Positions 48,160 to 56,815 of a stretch of 64,000 nucleotides of DNA are shown here, piece by piece. A program made the position numbers and the translations under genes. Origin of the DNA: RGIG3178 sp963674495. Lineage in GTDB: Bacteria > Bacillota > Clostridia > Christensenellales > QAND01. A model generated the notes under the pieces. The model did not search any database. It had not been told where the DNA came from and saw only the letters and a list, made by a program, of their open reading frames with translations. The stretch lies in the NCBI GenBank assembly GCA_963674495.2, contig CAXXLG010000003.1, positions 159,556 through 223,555 on the forward strand. The letters are read 5' to 3'. Numbering within the stretch: position 1 is the first letter of the stretch; each line of letters opens with the position of its first letter.

Positions 48160-48979
48160 TTAGGATCCGGCAGCCATTTTGGGTGTTGAGCCTATTAGAT
48201 ACGATTGCGGCACAGGGCTTTTGTAGCCCAATGAGCTGTGCGGTCTTGCCGTGTTGTAGTATTTGCGCCATTGTTCTATGATCACCTGTGCTTCCCTGAT
48301 TGTATAAAATATTTCTCCGTTGAGCAATTCATCTCGCATCCCTACCATTGAAGGATTCTACATAGCCATTCTCCCACGGGATGCCTGGCTCTATGAATGT
48401 CGGTTTTGTCCCGAACCTCGTTAAGAAGTCCTGTACCCTCTGTGCAATGAACTCACTGCCATTGTCAGATCTTAAGTATTCGGGAATGCCTCGTTTTATG
48501 AATAGCTTTACCAGGCATTCTTTCACTTCGTTGGATCGTATTCTCCGTGCGACATATACCATCAGACATTCCCGGGTGTACTCGTCAATGATGTTCAATA
48601 TCCTGAATTTCTTTCCATCATGCGTTTTATCTTCCACCATGTCGTAGCTCCAGACATGGTTAGGATATTCTGCTCGAAGCCGGATACAGGAACTGTCATT
48701 GCTCCACAACCGAGCCCTCTTAGCCTGTTTCTTAGGCACTTTCAGCCCTTGTTGCTTCCATATCCTTTCCACACGTTTATGGTTAATCTTAAAGTCTTCT
48801 CGTTTCAGCAATGCCGTAATTCGTGGCGTACCATATCTCCCGTGCTGCGCTGCCAGTTCTTCGATTCGACGTGTTACGGCATCCTCATCTGGCAACCGAA
48901 TCACTGTATACCTTTGCATTCTTCTGCTTTGACCTATAGCCCGGCAAGCTCGCCTTTCGGATATATTGTACGTATCCAT
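48160..48979 (-). pseudogene. IS3 OrfB transposase (DDE), frameshifted
   Basis: The catalytic half of the transposase. Visible blocks: YGTPRITALLKREDFKINHKR, HVWSYDMVEDKTHDGKK (first Asp), YLRSDNGSEF (second Asp), and WENGYVESFNGR (catalytic Glu). Just after it, an extra G in a GGG run near 48344 shifts the frame to an early stop; the tail MRDELLNGEIFYTIREAQVI to ARPHSSLGYKSP continues in another frame down to 48160. The conserved domain is therefore split. In IS3 elements orfB is normally expressed by -1 frameshifting from orfA, and its true N-terminus reaches toward 49015. Confidence 0.8.
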
Positions 48980-49014
48980 TGCGGCTTTGACGAAGTATCT
49001 CCGCTTGTCCGGGC

Positions 49015-49293
49015 TTACAAGTTTCCCGAGGATATATCCTTGAGTATCGCTATGTCCAATGCTTGATCAGCCACTAGCTTCTTCAATCGGCTGTTTTCTT
49101 TTTCCAGTTCTCTTAGGCGCTTTGCCTGGTTCACTTGCATACCGCCGTATTCTTTTCTCCAGCGGTAATATGTTTGTTCAGTAACTCCGATATGTCGTGC
49201 TGCATGCGCTACCGTTTGTCCTTGGCTTAGCAGGATTTCCACTTCCCGTAGCATATTGATGATCTGTTCTGCCGTATACCTTTTACGTCCCAT
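49015..49293 (-). CDS. IS3 OrfA (helix-turn-helix, leucine zipper)
   Basis: A 92-residue protein starting MGRKRYTAEQIINMLREVEI, with the HTH segment VAHAARHIGVTEQTYYRWRKEYGG and a C-terminal coiled coil (QAKRLRELEKENSRLKKLVADQ), ending LDIAILKDISSGNL where the usual frameshift into orfB occurs. It binds the terminal repeats. The frame is intact, but the downstream orfB is broken. Confidence 0.88.
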   Translation of the reverse strand: MGRKRYTAEQIINMLREVEILLSQGQTVAHAARHIGVTEQTYYRWRKEYGGMQVNQAKRLRELEKENSRLKKLVADQALDIAILKDISSGNL

Positions 49294-49372
49294 GACCTTT
49301 CCCCTCGTTTTGTTTTATTGTACCCGCGATGGCTGTTTCCCGTAAATTCCTAACTTTATTTCTGGATACATT

Positions 49373-49678
49373 TTCGGCGGAAAGGTCAACCACGAAGGCC
49401 TACTGGTGTATGTCAAAACGCTGCAGCGATTCGCTGATATGGTCGAAGGCGATGCGACCTTGTATGTGGGATATCAACGGGATTATGTCTTGACCGGTCG
49501 GATTATCCTGCAGCTAATCCGTGACTTGCAAGAAGCCTGCATGGAAGTTGCCGAGGATAAAACTAAAAATGACACACCCAAACCTTCCATTTTCAAGGAT
49601 CAGCAGAATAACCAGCAGCGACCGATGCCCCATATTTCTGGACGTGCATCCTTGGTTTATGATGCCGCCAAGACGTGA
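49373..49678 (+). pseudogene. C-terminal fragment of unknown protein, cut by IS3
   Basis: The frame is open from the right end of the IS (FGGKVNHEGLLVYVKTLQRF at the start) to TGA at 49676, about 101 codons, with no start codon or ribosome-binding site. It is soluble, with an ADMVEGDATLYVGYQRDY segment and a Gln/Asn-rich tail. The N-terminal part is missing, and it is not in frame with, or recognisably part of, the PAS gene on the other side. Family not recognised. Confidence 0.5.
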
Positions 49679-49790
49679 GCTTTTGTTGATCAAATATGAG
49701 AGGGCATAGTACAATAATATAAAAGATTTGGTAATATAAGGCATATTGAACAAATAAAATTGTGAACTGACGGGATAATGGGTGGAAAAC

Positions 49791-51086
49791 ATGAATGCCA
49801 AACGGCAAAAGGACAGGGTTGACGCTTTTTTAAAGTGTCATGGTATGCATCACGGCAGCATCGATTTGGATACTTGCCTTGATGATTACGTCACTGAAAT
49901 GGACAAGGGCTTGCGTGAACCGGGCAGCATGCTGTTAATGCTGCCGACCTATGTCGGGTTGGGTCGGGGCATTGTAAAGAACCAGTGCGTCGTTGCGATG
50001 GATGCCGGCGGGACAAATCTGAGATTGGCACTTTGCACTACCGACGGCACGGGACGGGTATCCATACGCAACCATCGCCACTATGTGATGCCGGGATGCG
50101 AAGATGAGATCGACCATAAGACGTTCTTCCGCCTTCTGGCGGGGCGACTCGAACCGTTTGCCAAGGAGAGCAAAACGGTTTGCGTTTCCTTTGCCTATCC
50201 AACCGAAGCAACGCCATCTCTTGACGGCAGGATCATCCGGATGTCCAAGGAGATGCGCATAAACGGCATAGAGGGATTGATGTTTGGCGAAAATCTGCAA
50301 AAGGCGCTGCATAATAACGGCGTTCCCGACTGCCGCGTGCTCGTGACCAACGATACCGTTGCTACAGCGCTGGCGGGTATGACACAGGAGAATATGGCTG
50401 ACAGCTTTATCGGCCTTGTACTGGGTACCGGCATCAATACCAGCTATGCCGAAAAAACCGAAAACATCCGTAAGCCCTATGCAAAAGGCGATGGAGAAAC
50501 GATGTTGATCAACGTCGAGTCTGGCAACTATGCCAACCAACCAAGAGGGGATTTGGACATATCGTTTGATCAAACGACGAAGAATCCGGGCGAACAGACG
50601 CTGGAAAAGATGATTAGCGGCGCTTATCTGGGCGCGCTTATCCATCATGTCATCCAGGCATCCGAACAGGAACAGCTGCTTTCCGATGCGTTCTATGGAG
50701 CGTTTGGCAGGATGATATGTCTAGGAACAACCGATTTGACGCTGTTTATCGACGAACAAAAGAACGATCTCTATGATGCTTGTTTGCAGACTGGGGACAA
50801 AATCGTGCTTTTGCACCTGATCCATTCGTTGATCAAGCGCGCCGCCAAACTCACGGCGTTGCAAGTCGCGGGTGCTGCCGTAAAATGCGGCAAGGGAAGA
50901 CTTGCGCAAAATCCTGTTTGCGTCAGCGTGGAAGGCTCCACATACCAACGGCTGCCCGGCATAAAACGTGAAATCGGGGCGATTCTGGGCGATTGGCTGA
51001 AAAATGAACGTGGGATATACACAAATACCATACGGGTGGATCATGCCGTTATCAAGGGCGCTTCCGTGTTGGGATTCTTACTGTAA
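49791..51086 (+). CDS. Hexokinase family protein (eukaryotic-like fold)
   Basis: A 431-residue sugar kinase. Phosphate-1 motif VVAMDAGGTNLRLAL (about residues 67-81), FAYPTEATPSLDGRII with the sugar-binding region, VTNDTVATALAG (catalytic Asp), VLGTGINTSYAE, NVESGNYA, and a C-terminal AGAAVKCGKGR and VEGSTYQRLPG adenosine motif. This is the hexokinase, not the ROK, pattern; such enzymes occur sporadically in Clostridia. The start is ATG 49791 (GGGTGG 5 bases away), or GTG 49782. Monocistronic. Sugar specificity unknown. Confidence 0.85.
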   Translation: MNAKRQKDRVDAFLKCHGMHHGSIDLDTCLDDYVTEMDKGLREPGSMLLMLPTYVGLGRGIVKNQCVVAMDAGGTNLRLALCTTDGTGRVSIRNHRHYVMPGCEDEIDHKTFFRLLAGRLEPFAKESKTVCVSFAYPTEATPSLDGRIIRMSKEMRINGIEGLMFGENLQKALHNNGVPDCRVLVTNDTVATALAGMTQENMADSFIGLVLGTGINTSYAEKTENIRKPYAKGDGETMLINVESGNYANQPRGDLDISFDQTTKNPGEQTLEKMISGAYLGALIHHVIQASEQEQLLSDAFYGAFGRMICLGTTDLTLFIDEQKNDLYDACLQTGDKIVLLHLIHSLIKRAAKLTALQVAGAAVKCGKGRLAQNPVCVSVEGSTYQRLPGIKREIGAILGDWLKNERGIYTNTIRVDHAVIKGASVLGFLL

Positions 51087-51173
51087 TGTACAGTGTCGTG
51101 GTAATGGAGAAAGCCGTCTTACATAATAAGCCGGCTTTTGTGTATCCTTGCTATATGACAATTTCAAAAGGCA

Positions 51174-51302
51174 TCATTCGGATTTATTCGACTGCTTCTT
51201 TGCGTTCGGGTTATGGTTTTGTCCTTCTTCGGCAAGGGATGTCTGGCCCTTGCTCTTTTTTTTGCGGCTGCGTTTGTCGTCAACCTGGCTGTCCTTTGGC
51301 AT
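51174..51302 (-). CDS. Small basic hydrophilic protein, 42 residues
   Basis: Minus-strand frame with an excellent AAGGAGGTAAACCC before ATG 51302. The product MPKDSQVDDKRSRKKKSKGQ continues to NAKKQSNKSE: Lys/Ser-rich, no hydrophobic stretch, likely disordered. It lies 12 bases downstream of the 52-residue gene at 51315, so they form a two-gene unit. No family named. Confidence 0.6.
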   Translation of the reverse strand: MPKDSQVDDKRSRKKKSKGQTSLAEEGQNHNPNAKKQSNKSE

Positions 51303-51314
51303 GGGTTTACCTCC

Positions 51315-51473
51315 TTATTTAGGCCTTGACTTTTCATGGCCGGTTTTTGCCTTCCCCTGAATCTCGGGAACAGGCGGCTGTTCATTGTTTGGATCTTTGA
51401 AAATTTCGCGGTTCTCGGTCCCATGATTCTTGGGATCGGATGGATCGGGTCTTCTCATACCCGCCTTTGCCAT
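51315..51473 (-). CDS. Small conserved-type Clostridial protein, 52 residues
   Basis: Minus strand, AGGAGGTGTTTACA before ATG 51473. It starts MAKAGMRRPDPSDPKNHGTE and contains PPVPEIQGKAKTGHEK. I recall similar MAKAGMRRPDP...VPEIQGKAK proteins annotated as hypothetical in Clostridia; that is memory, not a search. Hydrophilic, basic, probably disordered. The strong ribosome-binding site and pairing with the 42-residue gene argue that both are real. Confidence 0.65.
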   Translation of the reverse strand: MAKAGMRRPDPSDPKNHGTENREIFKDPNNEQPPVPEIQGKAKTGHEKSRPK

Positions 51474-51775
51474 TGTAAACACCTCCTGCCTTCATCTTGT
51501 CCAGTTCCAAAAAAGATACAATGCTTGAATGTGCAAAGACCTTGGTTTTGCATGCCGATGCCACTTTCCAACCCTTTCGGCATATGAAAAAATCAAGGAA
51601 ACTTTAGGTTATCCATTAAAAGCATAACGGATGACGGGCTTGATGATCGATATAGGATCGAAACGTCGAATGATTGCCCATGTCAGAGTGGAAGCCTCTA
51701 TTGGGCAAGTACAGTATCTGAAGAATTATCTGTTGTATAGCGGCAGGCGATCAGTGATCCACTACGGCTGTTAAT

Positions 51776-51985
51776 GCGATGTGCACAGGCTGTGTACTAT
51801 GAGCTTTTGCCCGGGGATGCGACGGCTTATAAGAAGAAGGGAAAGGTAACACACGTAGCGGTTGACGGGCACTGATGATGGGTATGCGTTGATCTATGTC
51901 ATAACACGGACAAGTATAAGGTTCCATGAGTTTTGGCTGAAGCGATTCCAGATCCGCCTCTATCTGATCCGTATCAACGATTGAT
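51776..51985 (+). pseudogene. Possible NlpC/P60-like relic
   Basis: In one frame the DNA reads MRCAQAVYYELLPGDATAYK, KKGKVTHVAV, then stops; shifted, it goes on as GTDDGYALIYVITRTSIRFH. LLPGD..AYKKKGKVTHVAV resembles the PGDLVFYKKKGKVTHVGIYI block of NlpC/P60 cell-wall endopeptidases. No start codon or catalytic Cys box is found, so it would be a decayed end. The rest of 51474-52001 holds nothing I recognise. Confidence 0.4.
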
Positions 51986-52001
51986 GTAGCTGCGGGCATT
52001 G

Positions 52002-52029
52002 AAAAGCAGCCCACAGTAGGGCTGCTTTA
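52002..52029 (-). terminator. Terminator of lipoprotein gene
   Basis: AAAGCAGCCC and GGGCTGCTTT pair across ACAGTA, 25 bases after the minus-strand stop. Confidence 0.8.
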
Positions 52030-52053
52030 TTCTGCGGTAATGGCAGACTATAC

Positions 52054-53025
52054 TCAGATGCCGTCGAAAATATCGGATGCGGCATAATGCATCACCTGAT
52101 AGTAGCCCTGCACCTTGCCGTCCTTGCACTTGAGCCAACCGGTCTTTCCGTCGGTCGCTTGCAGCTTATACCAGTACGCCCCGTACACCTGAATTATGGT
52201 TAGATCCTCTCCGGCCTGCGGTATAAAGGATACGATGTCGTCGGAATAATCGCGTCCAAGCGTGCTGTATCCGCTGGCATAGTCCCAAATGACGGCATAG
52301 TCCATCCCAAAGTACGTCGAGTCGATCTTTTTGAGCAATACGCAGTATTCTTTCAGTGTAAGGGAGCTTTGCGCGTTGAGCGGTTTGACCGTATACGCAT
52401 CCTCTTTAAGGATACGCGCGGCACCATCACAGATAAAATGGCCCATATACCAGACATCGGCAAATTCCCGCGTTTGTACGGGATACATCACCATACCCTT
52501 CGCGTCAAAGACTTCAGCGGGATCGAAGGCGGATATGAAAGAGCCGTCAAACTTGACGTCCGTTAGCGCGCCCATTTTGATGAGTTGTGTACCGTCCCAC
52601 CAATACAGATAGGACGATACCTTATCGGTCCCGGACAGCTCGCGGTATTTGTCGGTGAATACAAGCTCAAGCATCCCATCGGAATCGTCCACATCGGCGA
52701 TTGCAAAAAGCTGCGCAAGGCCTTTGATGTCGACTGGATACGTTTCACCGTTGATATAAATCTCGCTTGCTTCATCACCTGCTTTGAATGACACTTCTTC
52801 GTCCGCACCGTCCATATCCAAATCAACCAGCGCGGTTTTCTGATAGATATCAAACAGTACGTCGCCGCTTCCTACCTGATCGGGTGTTTCACCAAAAGGC
52901 GTTGCGGTGGGTATGGCCTCTATTTGGGTCTGCTCTGGCGAAGTAGCAGAGGGCTGTAATGTAAGCGTACAACCGAGAACGGACAATATTAGAGCCGTCA
53001 ATATCAAGATCGAAAGCTTCTTCAT
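52054..53025 (-). CDS. Lipoprotein with SH3-like C-terminal region
   Basis: A 323-residue secreted lipoprotein. Signal MKKLSILILTALILSVLGC ends in a lipobox (VLGC, Cys19), followed by a Ser/Thr/Pro linker. The middle (TALVDLDMDGADEEVSF, IADVDDSDGMLELVF) resembles FG-GAP/VCBS-like surface repeats; the end (DLTIIQVYGAYWYKLQATDGKTGWLKCKDGKVQG) looks like an SH3b fold. Probably a surface-attached binding protein. Own terminator; no operon partner. Confidence 0.8.
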   Translation of the reverse strand: MKKLSILILTALILSVLGCTLTLQPSATSPEQTQIEAIPTATPFGETPDQVGSGDVLFDIYQKTALVDLDMDGADEEVSFKAGDEASEIYINGETYPVDIKGLAQLFAIADVDDSDGMLELVFTDKYRELSGTDKVSSYLYWWDGTQLIKMGALTDVKFDGSFISAFDPAEVFDAKGMVMYPVQTREFADVWYMGHFICDGAARILKEDAYTVKPLNAQSSLTLKEYCVLLKKIDSTYFGMDYAVIWDYASGYSTLGRDYSDDIVSFIPQAGEDLTIIQVYGAYWYKLQATDGKTGWLKCKDGKVQGYYQVMHYAASDIFDGI

Positions 53026-53186
53026 GTAACACCCAGCCTTTCAGGTTAAAATGGCCTGTAAATTATGTGACAGGCATCTTTGATAACATGATATTTACAT
53101 TAATTTATGCATTAATTGACGTTCAGCAATGAATAAATTATAGTAGCTATTAAGAGAAATGACAAACAAAGATCTACTATACATAT

Positions 53187-53218
53187 AGAAAAAACGGCAC
53201 AGATTATCTGTGCCGTTT
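53187..53218 (-). terminator. Terminator of gdhA
   Basis: Minus strand AAACGGCACAG and CTGTGCCGTTTTTT pair across ATAAT. It lies 130 bases after the gdhA stop. Confidence 0.75.
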
Positions 53219-53347
53219 CATAGCCACGTATGTCGGATCACAAAGACAATCCTGGGATGCTCTATTTTCCTTAAGGGAATGTCAAGATTGCTTTAAGAAT
53301 AAAAAGTGGAAGCACCAGCTATTTATTCTATCTTGATTCTTTGGTTC

Positions 53348-54682
53348 TTATACGACACCTTGTGCAATCATGGCATCTGCTACCTTGACGAAGCCTGCAA
53401 TGTTGGCACCTACGACCAAATTTCCTTCATAACCAAATTCTTTGGCCGCCTTGGATGCATTTTGGTAGATGTTTTTCATAATACTCTTCAATTGCTGGTC
53501 AACCTTTTCAAATGTCCAGCTCAAGCGCGCAGCGTTTTGTGCCATCTCAAGTCCAGAGCAGGCTACACCGCCTGCGTTGGATGCTTTACCTGGAGCAAAC
53601 AACATCTTATTTTGTACAAATACATCCGTTGCTTCTAGAGTGCTTGGCATGTTGGCGCCTTCTGCCACGGCATAGCAGCCGTTTTGAATCAATTTCTCCG
53701 CATCCTCTTTATGCAATTCATTCTGCGTGGCACACGGTAGAGCGATATCGCAGGGGATTTGCCAAATGTCGCGGCAACCTTCATGATACTCTGCCGGCGC
53801 AACTCTTTGTGCATATTCCTTTATGCGTCCGCGCTCCACTTCCTTGATTTGTTGCAGTATTTTGAAATTTACGCCGTTTGGATCATAAATATAACCGTTG
53901 CTATCACTCATTGCTACAACGGTTCCACCCAATTCTGTAACCTTTTGAAGTGCATATAATGCAACGTTACCGCTACCTGATATAACGATCTTGGCACCCT
54001 TGATGCTCTTGCCTTGAGCACCAAGCATGTTTTCCAAGAAATAAATTAGACCATAGCCCGTGGCTTCTGTACGGCCCAAGCTTCCACCAAATGGAATTCC
54101 TTTGCCAGTTAGAATAGAAGAAAATTCATTAGTTAGCCGCTTATACTGGCCAAACATAAAGCCTACTTCTCGACCACCCACGCCAATATCACCAGCAGGG
54201 ACATCTGTGTTTTCACCAATATGACGGTACAATTCTGTTATGAACGACTGACAAAAGTGCATGACCTCTGTATCGGATTTTCCTTTTGGATCAAAATCCG
54301 AGCCGCCTTTTGCGCCTCCCATTGCAAGACCGGTTCCGCTATTCTTAAAGGTTTGTTCAAATCCTAAAAACTTCATGATGCTCAGGTTTACGCTAGGATG
54401 GAAACGCAACCCGCCTTTATACGGTCCGATTGCACTGTTATACTGCACCCGAAAACCACGGTTGATCTGCGCTTGCCCCTTGTCATTTGTCCATGCGACG
54501 CGAAACATTATCTGGCGTTCAGGTTCGGCCAAACGTTCCAGAATCTTGGCGTCCACCAAGTCTTTGCGCTTATCAAACACGGGTTCGAGTGAAGTAAAGA
54601 CCTCATGTACAGCTTGTAAGAATTCCGGTTGGTTTGGGTTGCGTGATAAAACTACCTGATAGGCATCATTTACATAAGACAT
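53348..54682 (-). CDS. gdhA: NADP-type glutamate dehydrogenase
   Basis: A 444-residue hexameric-type enzyme forming glutamate from 2-oxoglutarate and ammonia. Motifs: NSAIGPYKGGLRFHPSVN (about residues 80-97), MGGAKGGSDFDPKGKSD with the catalytic Lys, DVPAGDIGVGGREVGFMFGQYKR, NAD(P) fold KIVISGSGNVALYAL, and EGANMPST. Full length. ATG 54682 with GGAGGG 5 bases before it. Monocistronic; next to it lies a glutamate synthase relic, so ammonia assimilation here may rely on GdhA. Confidence 0.95.
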   Translation of the reverse strand: MSYVNDAYQVVLSRNPNQPEFLQAVHEVFTSLEPVFDKRKDLVDAKILERLAEPERQIMFRVAWTNDKGQAQINRGFRVQYNSAIGPYKGGLRFHPSVNLSIMKFLGFEQTFKNSGTGLAMGGAKGGSDFDPKGKSDTEVMHFCQSFITELYRHIGENTDVPAGDIGVGGREVGFMFGQYKRLTNEFSSILTGKGIPFGGSLGRTEATGYGLIYFLENMLGAQGKSIKGAKIVISGSGNVALYALQKVTELGGTVVAMSDSNGYIYDPNGVNFKILQQIKEVERGRIKEYAQRVAPAEYHEGCRDIWQIPCDIALPCATQNELHKEDAEKLIQNGCYAVAEGANMPSTLEATDVFVQNKMLFAPGKASNAGGVACSGLEMAQNAARLSWTFEKVDQQLKSIMKNIYQNASKAAKEFGYEGNLVVGANIAGFVKVADAMIAQGVV

Positions 54683-54929
54683 TTTTTCCCTCCAATTGAA
54701 ATCTCTCGCATTTGTCATCTAAAACAACATATTGAGTGGATGAAGAACATAACTGCACATTGATGTTCTAGCTTTAACAACCAACTCATTTGTGCGAAGA
54801 GTATCATGTTTATTTTATTATTAAACCACAAAATCCTTATCAAATTCAAGAGGGAATTAAAATTGGTTGTTTGTATATCCAATGCAGCGTAAACGCACCA
54901 CGTTAACATTCTCAGTCAAAGAAGTATGT

Positions 54930-55607
54930 GGAGAATATTTTTTCAACCGATAAATTCCAAACTGGATCTTTTAACCGTGGACGGCGCGGGCGGCGGTACT
55001 GGCATGAGCCCATGGAATATGATGGAAACATGGGTGTGCCTTCCATTTTCCTGCATACCAAAGCACGCGAATATGCAGGCATTCTGGCACAGAAGGGCTG
55101 CGACGTTGTGGATATGGCGTTTGGTGGCGGTTTGGCGCGGGAGGTCATGTGTTCAAAGCGTTGGCGTTGGGCGCACCGTATACAAAGCTCGTCTGTAGAG
55201 GTCGTTCGCTGATGATACCGGGCTTCTTGGGTTCGAACATCGAAGGCGCATTGAACCCGGACAAGAGGGAAGAACTGTGCGGAAACTGGAATGAGCTCCC
55301 CAACAACATCGCAACGGAGTTTGGTTCATCGCCTGAACAGATCTTTGCGGGGTACTACGATATGGAAAGCAAAGTGGGAGCCGACGAGATGAAGCACATC
55401 CCCTACGGAGCCATTGCTGTATGGACGCTCTCGGATAAACTTGGCTCGGGCTTACAGCAGCTTTTGGCAGGTGCCAGAAAATTCTCGGCGGGACACATCT
55501 CAAGGGACGATTTGTATGCAGAGAACCGAGAAACGGAAAAGGAAACGGGCATACGCTTCTTGACCGATGTGGGTGATGAGACCGCGAAGAAGATTCTGGA
55601 TCTGTAA
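54930..55607 (+). pseudogene. Truncated, frameshifted FMN-binding glutamate synthase relic
   Basis: C-terminal end of a GltB-type FMN domain. Frame 1: LDLLTVDGAGGGTGMSPWNM; then, after a lost G near 55031, GVPSIFLHTKAREYAGILAQ to VVDMAFGGGLARE; then, after a second lost base near 55146, HVFKALALGAPYTKLVCRGR to DETAKKILDL. VDGAxGGTG and the GG-LAR-KALALGA blocks bind FMN. The N-terminal two-thirds are gone. It is convergent in position with gdhA. A terminator follows at 55621. Confidence 0.75.
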
Positions 55608-55620
55608 AACGTATAAGTTG

Positions 55621-55650
55621 AAGACCTCCGCAGAAAAGCGGGGGTCTTTT
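55621..55650 (+). terminator. Terminator after glutamate synthase relic
   Basis: GACCTCCGC and GCGGGGGTC pair across AGAAAA, followed by TTTTATTAT. Confidence 0.8.
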
Positions 55651-55782
55651 ATTATAGTAACACAAAGATATACAAATATAATAAGTTTCAAAGGCGTGAA
55701 CGAAAGTTCGTATATTCGGTTTGAAACCTCTGGGAAAAGTGATAGACTATTACAAAGGTGCACGCAAAAGGGGATGGGCACG

Positions 55783-56130
55783 ATGAGGGAAAGCCGTATA
55801 GCACAAATTAACATGGAGGAAAACAAACCGGATGTAGAAAGTGCCATGCGAAACATGGTTAATCAGCTTGGTACATACAAGAGGTTGGGCTACAAAGCGG
55901 TTATTCTCATCCATGGATACGGTTCGTCCGGTACCGGTGGAAACATCAAAAAAGCGGTTTTAAGAAAGCTAAAAGACAATAGCATGAGAGGCATTGTCCG
56001 GGGCTATGCAGGCGGAGAAGAGTGGCAAAGCAGAAAAAAAGAGATGCTTACCATGTGTGGATCCTTGGATAAATACGACCGCAGGATCGCTTGCAACGAA
56101 GGGGTTACCGTTGTCATCTTGACCAAATGA
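55783..56130 (+). CDS. Smr-domain protein
   Basis: A 115-residue stand-alone Smr (small MutS-related) domain. Central motif GYKAVILIHGYGSSGTGGNIKKAVLRKL (residues about 36-63) holds the HGxGxxxxG nuclease loop, with the first conserved strand upstream. Smr domains nick DNA or RNA; the solitary bacterial ones are poorly known. AAGGGG sits 9 bases before ATG 55783. The 23-base gap to the next gene suggests a three-gene group with the peptidase-like and phytase-like genes. Confidence 0.8.
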   Translation: MRESRIAQINMEENKPDVESAMRNMVNQLGTYKRLGYKAVILIHGYGSSGTGGNIKKAVLRKLKDNSMRGIVRGYAGGEEWQSRKKEMLTMCGSLDKYDRRIACNEGVTVVILTK

Positions 56131-56152
56131 ATTCAATAAAAGGGGCAGGAAC

Positions 56153-56794
56153 ATGGTACATAGAACCATCTGCAACATAGAGGCTTTTAAAGTACCGGAT
56201 GAAAGACGGCAGCGGACTGCGTACGGTTTTCATCAGACTTGGTATGCCAACATGTGGCAGCGCAAGTCGGGTTGTGGCCCAACCGCCGTTGCGAACATCC
56301 TGTATTATCAAAAGCGGAAACAGGCGGGTGAAAGGAAGGATGTGATCCTGAGTGAACGGGAAAGCAGGCTTGTTTTCATGGAAGGCGTCTGGGAGCATGT
56401 GACGCCTTCGGTCCACGGCATTTCATCGGCAAGAATGCTGCAGGAGGGCATCATGTCCTATGCTGCCGGGCATGGATTAGCCGTTACTGTCGACATGCTG
56501 GACATTCCCAAAAACCGGTCCAAACGGCCCGAATTCAAAAGCGTGCTTGCGTTTATCGATCATGCTCTTTCGCATGACATCCCCGTCGCATTTTTGAACC
56601 TGAATCATGGTACGCAAACGCAGCTGGATTCTTGGCATTGGGTGACAATTGTTGCGTTGGAATATGAGCGGGACGGTAGTACAGCCATCGTTACATTTAT
56701 GGACGGAGGACCCGTACAAAAGATCGACCTATTGCAGTGGTTTCACACAACAACGCTCGGTGGCGGCTTTGTGAGCATGAACCTGATCGTATAA
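56153..56794 (+). CDS. Papain-fold cysteine-peptidase-like protein
   Basis: A 213-residue cytoplasmic protein. SGCGPTAVANILYY (about residues 38-51) looks like the catalytic-Cys helix of C39/BtrH-like papain folds, DSWHWVTIVAL (about 162-172) supplies the His, and TFMDGGPVQKIDL the possible third residue. No signal peptide. AAGGGGCAGGAAC precedes the ATG. It lies between the Smr gene and the phosphatase lipoprotein with short gaps. It could process a peptide or be an amidohydrolase; activity unproven. Confidence 0.65.
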   Translation: MVHRTICNIEAFKVPDERRQRTAYGFHQTWYANMWQRKSGCGPTAVANILYYQKRKQAGERKDVILSERESRLVFMEGVWEHVTPSVHGISSARMLQEGIMSYAAGHGLAVTVDMLDIPKNRSKRPEFKSVLAFIDHALSHDIPVAFLNLNHGTQTQLDSWHWVTIVALEYERDGSTAIVTFMDGGPVQKIDLLQWFHTTTLGGGFVSMNLIV

Positions 56795-56815
56795 CAAAGG
56801 TTAAATGGAGGAAAG

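Larger units (their letters stand above)
48141..49372 (-). mobile_element. IS3-family insertion sequence
   Basis: A 1.23-kb element. Imperfect terminal inverted repeats begin AATGTGTCCAG (left) and AATGTATCCAG (right, minus strand), both followed within a few bases by a TTAGGA block. Two minus-strand frames, orfA and orfB, encode an IS3-type transposase. No target-site duplication is visible (left flank CCCCAAT, right flank TTCGGCG), and different genes lie on the two sides. Confidence 0.88.
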
